From the IMG/VR virus record IMGVR_UViG_3300019132_000059, positions 1 to 49,771 of that record: 49,771 nucleotides of DNA, one strand, 5' to 3'. Source of the DNA: a virus. This document shows positions 40,000 through 47,865 of the stretch, one piece after another. The translations under genes and the position numbers were made by a program. Numbering within the stretch: the first letter of the stretch is position 1; each line of letters opens with the position of its first letter. The notes under the pieces were generated by a model that was given only the letters and a program-made list of their open reading frames with translations, did no database searches and was not told the origin of the DNA.

Positions 40000-40470
40000 A
40001 TGGAACAAAATAATCGGACACCGAACTTCCTTAATAATCGAGTTGACCTTAGATACCATACGCTAACTATGCTTAATTCCGGCATTGAATCTCTGAAATC
40101 CAAGGAAAATAATGAAATTTCGATCAGTGATGACACTCGAGTCTTTATCATGACGAATTTTGGATTGATCGCAGCGGATATTAAAGAGTTAGGCGTATCG
40201 GACAACTCCTCTGAAAACGTAAAGCCTGGTCAGAAGCTGTTTCAGTTAATGCTCGAGGCCCTTCTTAACTCCCGAAACAACTACTTATCTGAGCAAGAAG
40301 AATTAATTGGCCAAGGTAATTTACGTGTAATTAACGACTCATCATTTGTCGTGCTTGAGAACGTTACTGTAATCCCATTTGCCAATCCAAACACAAAATC
40401 CAATCTTGATTCTCTGATCCTATTTACAGATCAGATAGTCGGTATCTCTTTTGGAACGGTACATGCTTGA
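40000..40470 (+). CDS. Plus-strand cargo protein, function unknown (156 aa)
   Basis: 156 residues from the ATG at 40000, seven bases after GAGGAGG. An alpha/beta pattern is suggested (ISISDDTRVFIMTNFGLIAADIKELG; NLRVINDSSFVVLENVTVIPFAN; LDSLILFTDQIVGISFGTV), which looks like a small globular protein without membrane segments. AT-rich and opposite to its neighbours, so it is probably expressed in the lysogen. Family not recognised. Confidence 0.55.
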   Translation: MEQNNRTPNFLNNRVDLRYHTLTMLNSGIESLKSKENNEISISDDTRVFIMTNFGLIAADIKELGVSDNSSENVKPGQKLFQLMLEALLNSRNNYLSEQEELIGQGNLRVINDSSFVVLENVTVIPFANPNTKSNLDSLILFTDQIVGISFGTVHA

Positions 40471-40614
40471 CGCTGCTCTTGAAACTTCCTGAATGGTCGC
40501 ATTAAATTGCACACTTGGATAGAAGGCCGTCGTTTCTGCGGCGGCTTTCTCTTCCAAAAATGCTTTGATCTCTTCCCGCACGATCTCGCGGATGCGTTTC
40601 TCGGTCAGTTGCAT
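40420..40614 (-). CDS. Small phage protein after the Cro-like gene (64 aa)
   Basis: 64 residues from the ATG at 40614 with GGGGAGGTG upstream. Charged helix EKRIREIVREEIKAFLEEKAAAETT and then ATIQEVSRAASSMYRSKR. Overlaps the 3' end of the plus-strand gene by 51 bp. Proteins of this type often follow the Cro-like gene in Bacillales phages; role unknown. Confidence 0.55.
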   Translation of the reverse strand: MQLTEKRIREIVREEIKAFLEEKAAAETTAFYPSVQFNATIQEVSRAASSMYRSKRDTDYLICK

Positions 40615-40640
40615 GGCAGTCACCTCCCCTTGTTGCCTTT

Positions 40641-40865
40641 TCAGGCGGGTTTAGAATCATAAAGCAACGATTCGTTTCCTTTTTCTCTAAAAAAAAGCGT
40701 CCAATCAATATTGAGCACAGCAGCTATTTTTTTGGCTACTTTTACACTTGGGTCCCGACTACCATTTTCAATCATGCTATAGTACTGTCGCTTTATCCCA
40801 ACTTGTTTAGCCACTTCCTCGTGTGTAAGATTTCCACGAGCATTTGCAAGCCATTGACGAGACAA
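40641..40865 (-). CDS. Cro-like XRE repressor (early side)
   Basis: 74 residues from a TTG after GGGGGTGAG. A compact XRE domain (LTHEEVAKQVGIKRQYYSMIENGSRDPSVKVAKKIAAVLN, about 13-53) fills most of the protein, as in Cro. It is divergent from the CI-like gene at 41030, with three shared operators between them. It is the first gene of the early leftward transcript behind a perfect-consensus promoter. Confidence 0.8.
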   Translation of the reverse strand: MSRQWLANARGNLTHEEVAKQVGIKRQYYSMIENGSRDPSVKVAKKIAAVLNIDWTLFFREKGNESLLYDSKPA

Positions 40866-40882
40866 TAGTACTCACCCCCTAC

Positions 40883-40996
40883 GCAACGTTTTGTTGCCCT
40901 TTAACCTCAATTATACGCAACAATATGTTGCTGTCAATAGCTATTGTCAACTTTTTGTTGCCTCTCTTACAACGCAACAATGAGTTGCCCTATAAT
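40883..40996. promoter_or_regulatory. Lysogeny switch: three operators and two divergent promoters
   Basis: Three copies of GCAAC-N5-GTTGC lie at 40883-40897, 40917-40931 and 40974-40988, with a half-site GTTGC at 40957-40961. The leftward promoter has TTGACA (40937-40932), 16 bases, TATAAT (40915-40910); operator 2 fills its spacer and operator 1 lies just past the start. The rightward (repressor) promoter has TTACAA (40967-40972), 18 bases, TATAAT (40991-40996); operator 3 fills its spacer. Binding would block both promoters, and differential affinity would set the switch. Confidence 0.85.
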
Positions 40997-41029
40997 AAAT
41001 AAAAATAATAAGTATGCGAGGTGAAACCC

Positions 41030-41380
41030 ATGTTGGCCATAAGATTGGTATCACTTAGAAAAAAACATAAGTTTACACACCAAGATATGGCAGAAAAACT
41101 TGGGATTACCCGGCAAGCATACTCCAACTATGAAAACGGAAAACGCGAACCCGATTATGATACTCTTGAAAAAATCGCAGATATTTTTAAAGTAAATATC
41201 GATTACCTACTTGGTCGCACTGATGATCCGTCGCTTGTAGACAGTAAAAACGAAACCGACGAACTTACCACCATCATGTTTCATAAGTGGGATCAGTTGG
41301 ACGAGAGAAGACGGAAACAAGCTCTGAAACTAATCGAGATCCTTGAGCAAGAGGCCGACGAAGAGAACAACAAAGGATGA
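41030..41380 (+). CDS. CI-like XRE phage repressor
   Basis: 116 residues from the ATG at 41030, eight bases after GAGG. The N-terminal XRE domain (IRLVSLRKKHKFTHQDMAEKLGITRQAYSNYENGKREPDYDTLEKIADIFKVNIDYLLGR, about 4-63) binds DNA. The C-terminal 50 residues are a helical, acidic tail rather than a LexA-type peptidase, so induction would not be by self-cleavage; the ImmA-like protease encoded downstream is the likely inactivator. It autoregulates through operator 3 in its promoter. Confidence 0.85.
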   Translation: MLAIRLVSLRKKHKFTHQDMAEKLGITRQAYSNYENGKREPDYDTLEKIADIFKVNIDYLLGRTDDPSLVDSKNETDELTTIMFHKWDQLDERRRKQALKLIEILEQEADEENNKG

Positions 41381-41425
41381 CAAATTGCATCATTTTTTCA
41401 GATTCGATGGATAGAGGGGATCAAT

Positions 41426-42196
41426 TTGGATTTGGTCTATTTAGATGAATCAGGAGATGTAATTTATACCGAGAGTAAAGGAACAAGGCGTTTCGTTTTA
41501 TCTGCTTTTGTCGTTCCAGAGGAGACGTGGAAGGATGTTTTTGAGGTTGTAAAAAAATTTAGATTGTACTTAAAAAGTGAATACGGCATCCCGATGTACA
41601 AAGAATTACATGCACGAGATTTTATAAACGGTAGGGGGCGCCCAAGCAAAAAGAAAGTTATCTCAAAATTTGAGAGAGTGAATATTACAAGAAACTTTCT
41701 AAAAGGACTTGCAAAGTACCTACCACAGTTAGGTGTATATGTAATTAACGTCTGTGTTGAAAATAAACCTGGGCTCAATAGTTATGATACTGCTGTTGAT
41801 CGAATGCTTAATAGGATTGAAAGGACCCTGAAGCAAAAGAACCGACGAGGACTACTTATATTCGATGAAGGAAAAGAACAATTGGTGGTCAGAATATCTC
41901 GGAAAATGCAAGTTTTTAATCCTATCCCTAGTAGATATGGTGTTTGGTTAGACGACGGAAAAACGACCAAGAATATTACAACGAACCATATCGTAGGTGA
42001 TCCATTCTTTCGCAATTCACAGGATGATTACTTTATACAAACTATTGATTTTATAGCATTTCTATTACTTAAATACATGGAACCACCCACAGAACATGTG
42101 GAGAAATACAAAATAATGGATTTATTCCCAATATTAGAACCGATTTTATACAAACCAGCTTCTAAATATCATCCACTAGGAATAGTGACAAAATAA
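41426..42196 (+). CDS. DUF3800 domain protein (right copy)
   Basis: 256 residues from a TTG after GAGGGGATC. The family DESG motif is at 7-10 (LVYLDESGDV), followed by RRFVLSAFVVPEETW, then KELHARDFINGRG (59-71), LLIFDEGKEQ in the middle and DDYFIQTIDFIAFLLLKYME near the end, the acidic positions expected for an RNase H-like fold. It follows the repressor on the same strand and is therefore probably expressed in the lysogen. It is only distantly like the copy at 4820 outside the motifs. A hairpin that can be transcribed from the opposite strand begins four bases after its stop codon. Confidence 0.8.
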   Translation: MDLVYLDESGDVIYTESKGTRRFVLSAFVVPEETWKDVFEVVKKFRLYLKSEYGIPMYKELHARDFINGRGRPSKKKVISKFERVNITRNFLKGLAKYLPQLGVYVINVCVENKPGLNSYDTAVDRMLNRIERTLKQKNRRGLLIFDEGKEQLVVRISRKMQVFNPIPSRYGVWLDDGKTTKNITTNHIVGDPFFRNSQDDYFIQTIDFIAFLLLKYMEPPTEHVEKYKIMDLFPILEPILYKPASKYHPLGIVTK

Positions 42197-42240
42197 AAAA
42201 GCACGGCCGATGATCCAGCACCGCTGGGTCGGTCATGCAA
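42191..42240 (-). ncRNA. Short convergent RNA or terminator hairpin after the right DUF3800 gene
   Basis: On minus, the hairpin 42238-42201 pairs TGC/GCA, GACCGA/TCGGCC-like segments and CCAGC/GCTGG around a 3-base loop, ending in TTTTTTATTTTG. The promoter at 42245-42273 predicts a start at about 42238, so the transcript would be only about 45 nt, almost all hairpin. It faces the DUF3800 gene. It may be a real small RNA or just a bidirectional terminator. Confidence 0.45.
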
Positions 42241-42244
42241 CTAC

Positions 42245-42273
42245 ATTTTAATACATCCAGTATTTATTGTCAA
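42245..42273 (-). promoter_or_regulatory. Consensus promoter facing the right DUF3800 gene
   Basis: On minus TTGACA (42273-42268), exactly 17 bases, then TAAAAT (42250-42245). No ORF lies downstream on that strand before the terminator hairpin at 42201-42238, so the transcript would be non-coding. Confidence 0.6.
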
Positions 42274-42319
42274 TAGACCAAAATTATAAATATTACCACA
42301 CTTGTTTCTCTACATCAAG

Positions 42320-42343
42320 AAGCCCGTTAATGGGCTTTTCTTT
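42320..42343 (+). terminator. Terminator downstream of the right DUF3800 gene
   Basis: AGCCC (42321-42325) pairs with GGGCT (42332-42336) around TGTTAAT-like loop, followed by TTTTCTTT on the plus strand. It ends the repressor/DUF3800 transcript before the ImmA-like gene. Confidence 0.75.
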
Positions 42344-42386
42344 CACCCATTAATACGAACATATATTCTGTTGTTGGGGGGAACTT

Positions 42387-42953
42387 ATGCTGCAATGGAC
42401 TTTTTACAAGCCAACCGAACTTGAAAAGCGAATCTCAGAACTGTACCAGTCACTCGGAATATTATCCCCCGAAGATATTCAGGAGGAAGGGATCGCAGCC
42501 CGACTTGGCATTAGGCTCATGTATGAGGAATCCCCTTCCCTCGTGTATGAGAAAGGGAAGTTTCGCTGCATCGTGATTGACAAAACGTTACCAGCGATTG
42601 AGCAGCGGAAACACTTTTTCCACGAGCTGGGGCACCTTCTACGCGGTCATGCCGGTGTGCAGTCAGAGTTGCCGGATCTCTTCGCAGAGCTGCAAGAGGA
42701 GCAGGCCGAACACTTTGCCAGGTACGCTCTGACGCCATACAACATGATCCAGAGTCTCCCCCTGCCGGAGTACGAATGGGACTTCCCATATTTGATCGCA
42801 TCCTCATTTCATGTCACGCTTGAAATGGCAAAAGATCGTTGGGATCAGATCAAGCGTCGGATCAGTGCCGGCAGGTGGGAGCAAGCAAGTGTTGAGTATG
42901 AGCGCGGCCGGTATCGAAAATCGTTCTGGTTCAGGGAGGTGGCAGCCCGATGA
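42387..42953 (+). CDS. ImmA/IrrE-type metallopeptidase
   Basis: 188 residues from an ATG after GGGGGG. The zinc motif HELGH (79-83) with a following HAG (88) and acid residues in LPDLFAELQEEQAEHFARYALTPYNMI match the ImmA peptidase family. Such proteins cut XRE repressors after DNA damage to induce integrative elements and prophages. The repressor at 41030 is the probable substrate. It is coupled to the next gene by ATGA. Confidence 0.85.
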   Translation: MLQWTFYKPTELEKRISELYQSLGILSPEDIQEEGIAARLGIRLMYEESPSLVYEKGKFRCIVIDKTLPAIEQRKHFFHELGHLLRGHAGVQSELPDLFAELQEEQAEHFARYALTPYNMIQSLPLPEYEWDFPYLIASSFHVTLEMAKDRWDQIKRRISAGRWEQASVEYERGRYRKSFWFREVAAR

Positions 42954-43300
42954 AGATCCGCGTTTACTTCGACTACTATGGTGACAAACTGGTCCCGATG
43001 CAGATGGTGATCAGCTTTCGCAAAGGAGACCTCCCTTGGGATCGGGAGAAAGTGTTCGTGCCGGTGATAGCCCCGTTTGACAAGATGGGGGTTGAGGATT
43101 TCATATCTGATTCCCTTGCTATCAGTGTCACCCAGGGCGAATTGATTCTGAGCGCGGACAAGCCGGGAAAGTTCGGGATCCATCTCCCGCCTCTGCGCCG
43201 CCGCGCTCTGGAAGGAGGGGTGGACTACTGGGAAGTTGAGAACTTGGTCATCCAAATGGCCGATCTGGAAGAGTTGCTGCAGACGAGTGTGTTTGTATGA
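42950..43300 (+). CDS. Small protein between ImmA-like and integrase (116 aa)
   Basis: 116 residues; its ATG overlaps the ImmA stop and follows GGGAGGTGG. Beta-rich first part (IRVYFDYYGDKLVPMQMVISFRKGD) and a helical end (WEVENLVIQMADLEELLQTSVFV). No known family. Position in the lysogeny operon suggests a regulator or partner of the protease or integrase. Confidence 0.5.
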   Translation: MKIRVYFDYYGDKLVPMQMVISFRKGDLPWDREKVFVPVIAPFDKMGVEDFISDSLAISVTQGELILSADKPGKFGIHLPPLRRRALEGGVDYWEVENLVIQMADLEELLQTSVFV

Positions 43301-43316
43301 ACAGGAGGGATGAGTG

Positions 43317-44474
43317 ATGAAAGGACATGTGAGGAAACGTGGTGATAAGTGGTGCTTTGTTGTGGAGCTTCCGCGGGATGAGCTCACTGGCAAGCGCCGG
43401 CAGAAGTGGTTTTCGGGGTTCAACACCAAAAAGGAGGCTCAACAGGCGCTGATCGAAAAGTTGCGTGAGATCCAGACGGGCCTCCTCGTAGACACAACGG
43501 ATATGACGGTCGAGAAATACATGAGCTACTGGCTGGAGAACTACGCAAAGGTTTCGTGCCGTCACTCAACGTATGATGTCTATCGCCAACGATCACAGCG
43601 TTACGTGATCCCGCTGATCGGCCGCGTGAAGCTGAAAGACCTCAAGACCATGCATCTGCAAAAGATGTATGCCGATCTGCTGAAGGACGGCGCCAAGTAC
43701 CGGTCTGGAGGCATATCACCGATGACTGTTCGACACATTCACGGGATGGTGCACAAGGCGTTAGAAAACGCTGTGCGCTGGCAGATCATCCCCCGGAATG
43801 TCGCTCAGATGGTGGAGCTCCCACGAGTCGAGAAAAAGGAAACGGCCGTTTTAACCAGAGAGCAGGTTCAGTGCCTTGTGGAGGCAGCAAAGGATCATGA
43901 ACTGTATATCCCGATCTTGCTGGCTGTCACAACCGGCATGCGGTATGCAGAGATTTTTGGCCTTGCGTGGAAGGATATTGATCTGGACAAACGTTTTATC
44001 CATGTGCGCCAGCAGTTGGTCAGAACCAAAGGAGAGTTTCGTCTGACCGAGCCCAAAACCAAGAGCAGCGAAAGAGTGATCTCCCTTCCGGAAAGTTTGG
44101 TCGCTCCTCTCCGTCGCCACAAAGCCGAACAGGCACAGCAGAAACTTCTGATCGGGCCTACATATAACCCGGATGGTCTGGTCTGTTGCCGCCCTGAAGA
44201 CGGTCAACCCTATTCGGCCACACCAGTGCGGCGGAAGTTTGATTCGCTTCTGGATAAAGCCGGTCTCCCGCGCATCCGCATCCATGATCTGCGGCACACT
44301 GTGGCCACGCTACTTCTGGAGCAAGGCGTCCACCCCAAGGTGGTTTCCGAACTGCTTGGTCATGCCAATATCGGCATCACTCTGGACCGGTATAGCCATG
44401 TTTCGATTACGATGCAAAAAGAGGCGGTTGACTCCCTGGAGGCGGCCATTTTCACCTCCAAAAGTGCACTTTAG
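43317..44474 (+). CDS. int: Tyrosine-type phage integrase
   Basis: 385 residues from the ATG at 43317, eight bases after AGGAGG. An AP2-like arm-binding domain (about 1-55: HVRKRGDKWCFVVELPRD), a core-binding domain (about 60-170) and a catalytic domain with R209 (TTGMRYAE), K249 (PKTKSSER), H323-R326 (HDLRH), H349 (LGHANI) and Y359 (LDRYSH). All catalytic residues are present. It integrates the phage by site-specific recombination. Convergent with the Tad operon to the right, its 3' end lies close to the element boundary. Confidence 0.95.
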   Translation: MKGHVRKRGDKWCFVVELPRDELTGKRRQKWFSGFNTKKEAQQALIEKLREIQTGLLVDTTDMTVEKYMSYWLENYAKVSCRHSTYDVYRQRSQRYVIPLIGRVKLKDLKTMHLQKMYADLLKDGAKYRSGGISPMTVRHIHGMVHKALENAVRWQIIPRNVAQMVELPRVEKKETAVLTREQVQCLVEAAKDHELYIPILLAVTTGMRYAEIFGLAWKDIDLDKRFIHVRQQLVRTKGEFRLTEPKTKSSERVISLPESLVAPLRRHKAEQAQQKLLIGPTYNPDGLVCCRPEDGQPYSATPVRRKFDSLLDKAGLPRIRIHDLRHTVATLLLEQGVHPKVVSELLGHANIGITLDRYSHVSITMQKEAVDSLEAAIFTSKSAL

Positions 44475-44612
44475 TGTCATAAAGGTTTGCAAAATGTTTG
44501 CATCGGGCATCTTCACACCTTTATATGCCTTATTTTATGAGGTTTTCTGACCCCTATCCAAAGATGAAAAACATTTTTGACATTGAGAACCACTCTCCTT
44601 TGACTGTTCGAT
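44475..44612. other. Intergenic junction, probable right attachment region
   Basis: This stretch lies between the integrase stop and the last host tad-region gene. It contains a perfect inverted repeat GCAAA-ATG-TTTGC (44489-44501), a shape expected for a tyrosine recombinase core site. AAAGGT and ACCTTT (44481-44515) may close a larger hairpin over the same repeat. I looked for a matching direct repeat on the left side by eye and found none, so the attachment core is unproven. Confidence 0.35.
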
Positions 44613-44765
44613 TTAATTGGAAGGAACGGCATTATCGATCCACCGAACAGCGCGGTCACGCAAGCCGTCCTCTTTTACAATGGATTCATTCACTTTTGCC
44701 ATACTGGCCACGATGATTCCCAACGTAAAAACGATGCAAATGAGAACAGAAAAGAGCTTGCTCAC
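44613..44765 (-). CDS. Small membrane protein at end of tad operon (50 aa)
   Basis: 50 residues from a GTG after AAAGGATC, 15 bp downstream of tadC. One membrane helix (FSVLICIVFTLGIIVASMA, about 5-23) and a charged tail (ESIVKEDGLRDRAVRWIDNA). Its size and topology are like an accessory pilus protein rather than a Flp pilin: no pilin cleavage motif (G/XXXXEY) is visible. It is the last host gene before the prophage integrase. Confidence 0.5.
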   Translation of the reverse strand: MSKLFSVLICIVFTLGIIVASMAKVNESIVKEDGLRDRAVRWIDNAVPSN

Positions 44766-44780
44766 ATGTACAGATCCTTT

Positions 44781-45620
44781 CTATACGAGATATTTGTCCA
44801 GAATCTCGGTCAGGAGCTTGTACCAGGGAAACATGGCGACCAACAACCCCATGTAAAAAGCAGGGTAAACAATCACACTGTACCCGATCCCCAGCGATTT
44901 GATTTTTTTGCGATGACGAAACATCCTGCGATTGTCGACAGCCCACTCCAACCGCTGCATCGTCGTTGCCATTTGACTTTCGTTCAACTGCTCGATAGTC
45001 CGCATGCTGGATACGAGAATAATCGCGTCATCCACGCCCAATTTTTGCTTGAATGCTTCCAAGGCTTCGTCCGGGTCTTTATTCCACTCGGACAAAGTGG
45101 GGATATACTCCTTTAATTTCCGGGTGGGTCTGGCCGCCTTGGCCATCGCGTTGTACACGGGAACGTGGTTTTCCAGCAAATTCACGTACCGATTGATAAA
45201 GCGGGCAATGTCGTTGCTCAACACTTCTTCCCGATATCCCGCCCACGCTTTCAGCAAGAAGTAAGGAAGCAAAAATCCGACGGCTGATGAAAGCATAAGT
45301 GAAAGGAATGGGAAATCACCCTCACCGGAAAACAGAGCAACCAGTACGTGGAGCAGCACCATCACACTGCCGCTGACCAGTTGGGTAAAGATCCATTCTG
45401 CTTTTCCCCATCCAAACGGCCGGCCTGCCCGCTTCAATAACGATGCCCACTTTGGCTCTTCCTCGGAAGCCATCACCTTTTCCCAAGTCTGCCACCAACG
45501 TTGGGACACGAATAACCGATGGCGTGCCCGCAACACAATCGTTCCCACCACCGTGAAGAAAACCACGAACATGCACAGTGAGCCCATACCGATCAGTACG
45601 TATAACATCATCAACATCAT
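44781..45620 (-). CDS. tadC: TadC-like inner-membrane pilus assembly protein
   Basis: 279 residues from the ATG at 45620, eight bases after GGAGG and overlapping the tadB stop; the frame is open far upstream. A type II secretion F-type domain is in the C-terminal half (NDIARFINRYVNLLENHVPVYNAMAKAARPTRKL; VDDAIILVSSMRTIEQLNESQMATTMQRLEWAV), with membrane helices near the start, middle and end. It pairs with TadB as the pilus platform. Confidence 0.75.
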   Translation of the reverse strand: MMLMMLYVLIGMGSLCMFVVFFTVVGTIVLRARHRLFVSQRWWQTWEKVMASEEEPKWASLLKRAGRPFGWGKAEWIFTQLVSGSVMVLLHVLVALFSGEGDFPFLSLMLSSAVGFLLPYFLLKAWAGYREEVLSNDIARFINRYVNLLENHVPVYNAMAKAARPTRKLKEYIPTLSEWNKDPDEALEAFKQKLGVDDAIILVSSMRTIEQLNESQMATTMQRLEWAVDNRRMFRHRKKIKSLGIGYSVIVYPAFYMGLLVAMFPWYKLLTEILDKYLV

Positions 45621-46519
45621 TACCGATACCTCCGTCCCCAAATGAACGCCAACAGGATGGACAAACACCACACCGCACTTGCCAGTGAAAGAATCGCCTG
45701 ACCGTCGGCCGTAAAAAAGTAGAGACGGTAGGAATCCTTTAACAGCGTTTGATTGTACGGTATCAGACAGAGACAGATGGCGATTACCAAAAGCAAACTG
45801 ATCCAAATCGCGTAAATCTCACTATCCCTTTCCTCTTTTTCGTCCTGTTGGACAAACATCTCATTGGTCAAACGGTTGAGGGACGTTTGTATATCCTCCG
45901 TCTCCCCTTCCAAGCCGCTTGCCACATAGGTAGCAAAGTCATAGGCCCAGGGATGGTGCAGCCGTTCTGCAAACTCTTCCACTGCCGCAACCAAGCTGCC
46001 ACCGTCTGTGAGCGTGTTGTTGAGCAGAATCAATTCCGGCAGTAGTTCTTTCGGGCACTCGGCAACCATTTCCCGAAAGGTTAAGATGATGTTTTTTCGA
46101 CTGCTGTAATATCTGGAGAAGAGTTCCACGAAGCGACAAAACGATTGGACCTTTTGATTGATGCGTACCGTGTACCTGGCATACAGAAGGAGTGTCGGCA
46201 GCAGGATGAACAGGAAAAAAAGCGAGAGTGAGACGATCAGGTTTTGCAACAATACTCCTGAGAGGAAACCGGCGACGGCTCCGATAAGGGAGAACAAAAT
46301 GTAACTCTCCGGCTGCCCCCCTGCAACTGTGCACCATTCCGCATACCGCTCGTATAACATTCTCCTGGAGGGGTTTTGCAAGAGTTTTTCCCGCAAGGTC
46401 CACACGGTTTTTGGGAAAAAAACTTTTGGGGTTGACCAAATTTTCTGAACGTACAAGCCCAGGAACAAAAAGCCGGCCAATAGACAAACGGACATGGGCA
46501 GCAGAATCATCATCTTCAT
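45620..46519 (-). CDS. tadB: TadB-like inner-membrane pilus assembly protein
   Basis: 299 residues from the ATG at 46519, overlapping the tadA stop (ATGA). An N-terminal helix, two central helices (about 80-125), an F-domain-like cytoplasmic part (SFCRFVELFSRYYSSRKNIILTFREMVAECPKELLPELILLNN) and two C-terminal helices give the usual TadB layout. It forms the membrane platform for the Tad secretion ATPase. Confidence 0.75.
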   Translation of the reverse strand: MKMMILLPMSVCLLAGFLFLGLYVQKIWSTPKVFFPKTVWTLREKLLQNPSRRMLYERYAEWCTVAGGQPESYILFSLIGAVAGFLSGVLLQNLIVSLSLFFLFILLPTLLLYARYTVRINQKVQSFCRFVELFSRYYSSRKNIILTFREMVAECPKELLPELILLNNTLTDGGSLVAAVEEFAERLHHPWAYDFATYVASGLEGETEDIQTSLNRLTNEMFVQQDEKEERDSEIYAIWISLLLVIAICLCLIPYNQTLLKDSYRLYFFTADGQAILSLASAVWCLSILLAFIWGRRYR

Positions 46520-47865
46520 ACCTGCCGTCCTATATCGGTCACACGCAAGCTTCGCAATACATCCACATCCGCCTGGCCCAGGCTGCACATGTATTCTGCC
46601 AGATGCCCCTCCAGTTTCCTGCCCGTCCATTCGTACTCACCCGTAGCCAGATTGCGCTGGACCAGCGGCACGGACTCCACTCTTTGCATGGTGTCGTTCC
46701 ATTCCGTTACATGGATTGCGTCAATGAAACGATGTCCGTTGCGCCGATACTGAAGGGAGTTGATGAAATTCACAGCCCGACTAATTCGCTCCTGCGTTAA
46801 TTCAATACTCCTGCCTCCATACTGATACACCAAATCAGTCAGATCATTTAACGCTTTGTGAGGGAAGCGTTCGTGCAAAGCTGCAATGGTTGCGTCTGTT
46901 CCCCGAATACCGGCATTCACGAACTGATAGGCCTCGATCGGTTCCCGAATTTCACCGATCAATATGGTGTTGGCCGTTGTCCGGTACATGTCTTTGAAGC
47001 AATGACCCAGCTCAATGCCAATCTCCTCGACGTTTTGCAGTTCAATCACCTCTCCCGGCCACATATCGCCAAACCGCATCTCATGTTCGCTTTCATATAT
47101 GGTGATATAGTCGGAGGAAGGGTCTTTCAACTTTAACATGCAAATCATGAGTGTCGTTTTTCCCGCAGCCATGGGACCAATCACCAACACATTGCTGCGG
47201 CCGTATACTTGCTGTTCCAGCAGCAGCTGCACCTTTTCATCAAATGTCGGAAGGTCTTGTGTGCGCAGTTGGTCCAGGGAAAACGATCGCGTGGTAAAGC
47301 GTCTTACCAGTACCGTTGGCACCCTTGAATAGGGAAAGGTAAACATGGTAAGCCGAGCCTTTAACGTATCCAGGTACCCGCTTAACCGCGGTTTTTTTTC
47401 ATTGAAGGAAAGTCCCGCTGTGTTTGTTAATTTTTGCTGCAAGATCTCTACCTCTTGCCACGTAGGCTTATACTCCAAAAACTTTTTTACCCCTTGTTCC
47501 AAATAAGCAACGTTTTTCCCTGCAGAAATGCGCACCTCCTCAATCCATGGGGAAAGGTGGAGCACAACATCCAAAATCCCCCATCCATAGGTGGAAAATG
47601 CAATGCCTTCATATCCGTTTACACAGGGAAGGATTTGCTCCGTAACGGGCCGTTTCACCACCTCCTCAAAGTAGTGTTGCAATCGAACAATTATGTGATT
47701 GTGACTTTCCCGATCCCCATTTTCCGCCATTGTGAGAATGCGCTGCATCTCCAGCTTTTCTTCCCTCGTCGTGCCAAAGTTGTTCAGGTAGTCACGAGCT
47801 GCCTGTTTGAATTCTTCTGCCGTTGTCAGTTGTAAGGACTTTCGATCTGAGGCAATGTTTTTCAT
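46516..47865 (-). CDS. tadA: TadA/CpaF-type pilus assembly ATPase
   Basis: 449 residues. Walker A is GPMAAGKT (230-237), followed by the acidic YITIYESEHEM region and ILIGEIREP (301-309), then HERFPHKALNDL, the His-box-like segment. The N-terminal part binds the platform (RISAGKNVAYLEQGVKKF). It powers Flp pilus extrusion. It overlaps both neighbours by 4 bp in an operon with cpaB, cpaE, tadB and tadC. Confidence 0.85.
   Translation of the reverse strand: MKNIASDRKSLQLTTAEEFKQAARDYLNNFGTTREEKLEMQRILTMAENGDRESHNHIIVRLQHYFEEVVKRPVTEQILPCVNGYEGIAFSTYGWGILDVVLHLSPWIEEVRISAGKNVAYLEQGVKKFLEYKPTWQEVEILQQKLTNTAGLSFNEKKPRLSGYLDTLKARLTMFTFPYSRVPTVLVRRFTTRSFSLDQLRTQDLPTFDEKVQLLLEQQVYGRSNVLVIGPMAAGKTTLMICMLKLKDPSSDYITIYESEHEMRFGDMWPGEVIELQNVEEIGIELGHCFKDMYRTTANTILIGEIREPIEAYQFVNAGIRGTDATIAALHERFPHKALNDLTDLVYQYGGRSIELTQERISRAVNFINSLQYRRNGHRFIDAIHVTEWNDTMQRVESVPLVQRNLATGEYEWTGRKLEGHLAEYMCSLGQADVDVLRSLRVTDIGRQV

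Noticed and set aside
42201-42238. The right-end hairpin as a copy of the left-end three-way-junction RNA
   Set aside because: It is a single long hairpin with no P1/P2/P3 junction; only GTTGCAT is shared.
44475-44612. A defined attL/attR pair
   Set aside because: By eye no direct repeat longer than about 9 bases of this region was found between 3.2 and 6.4 kb; a computed comparison with the full left flank is needed.
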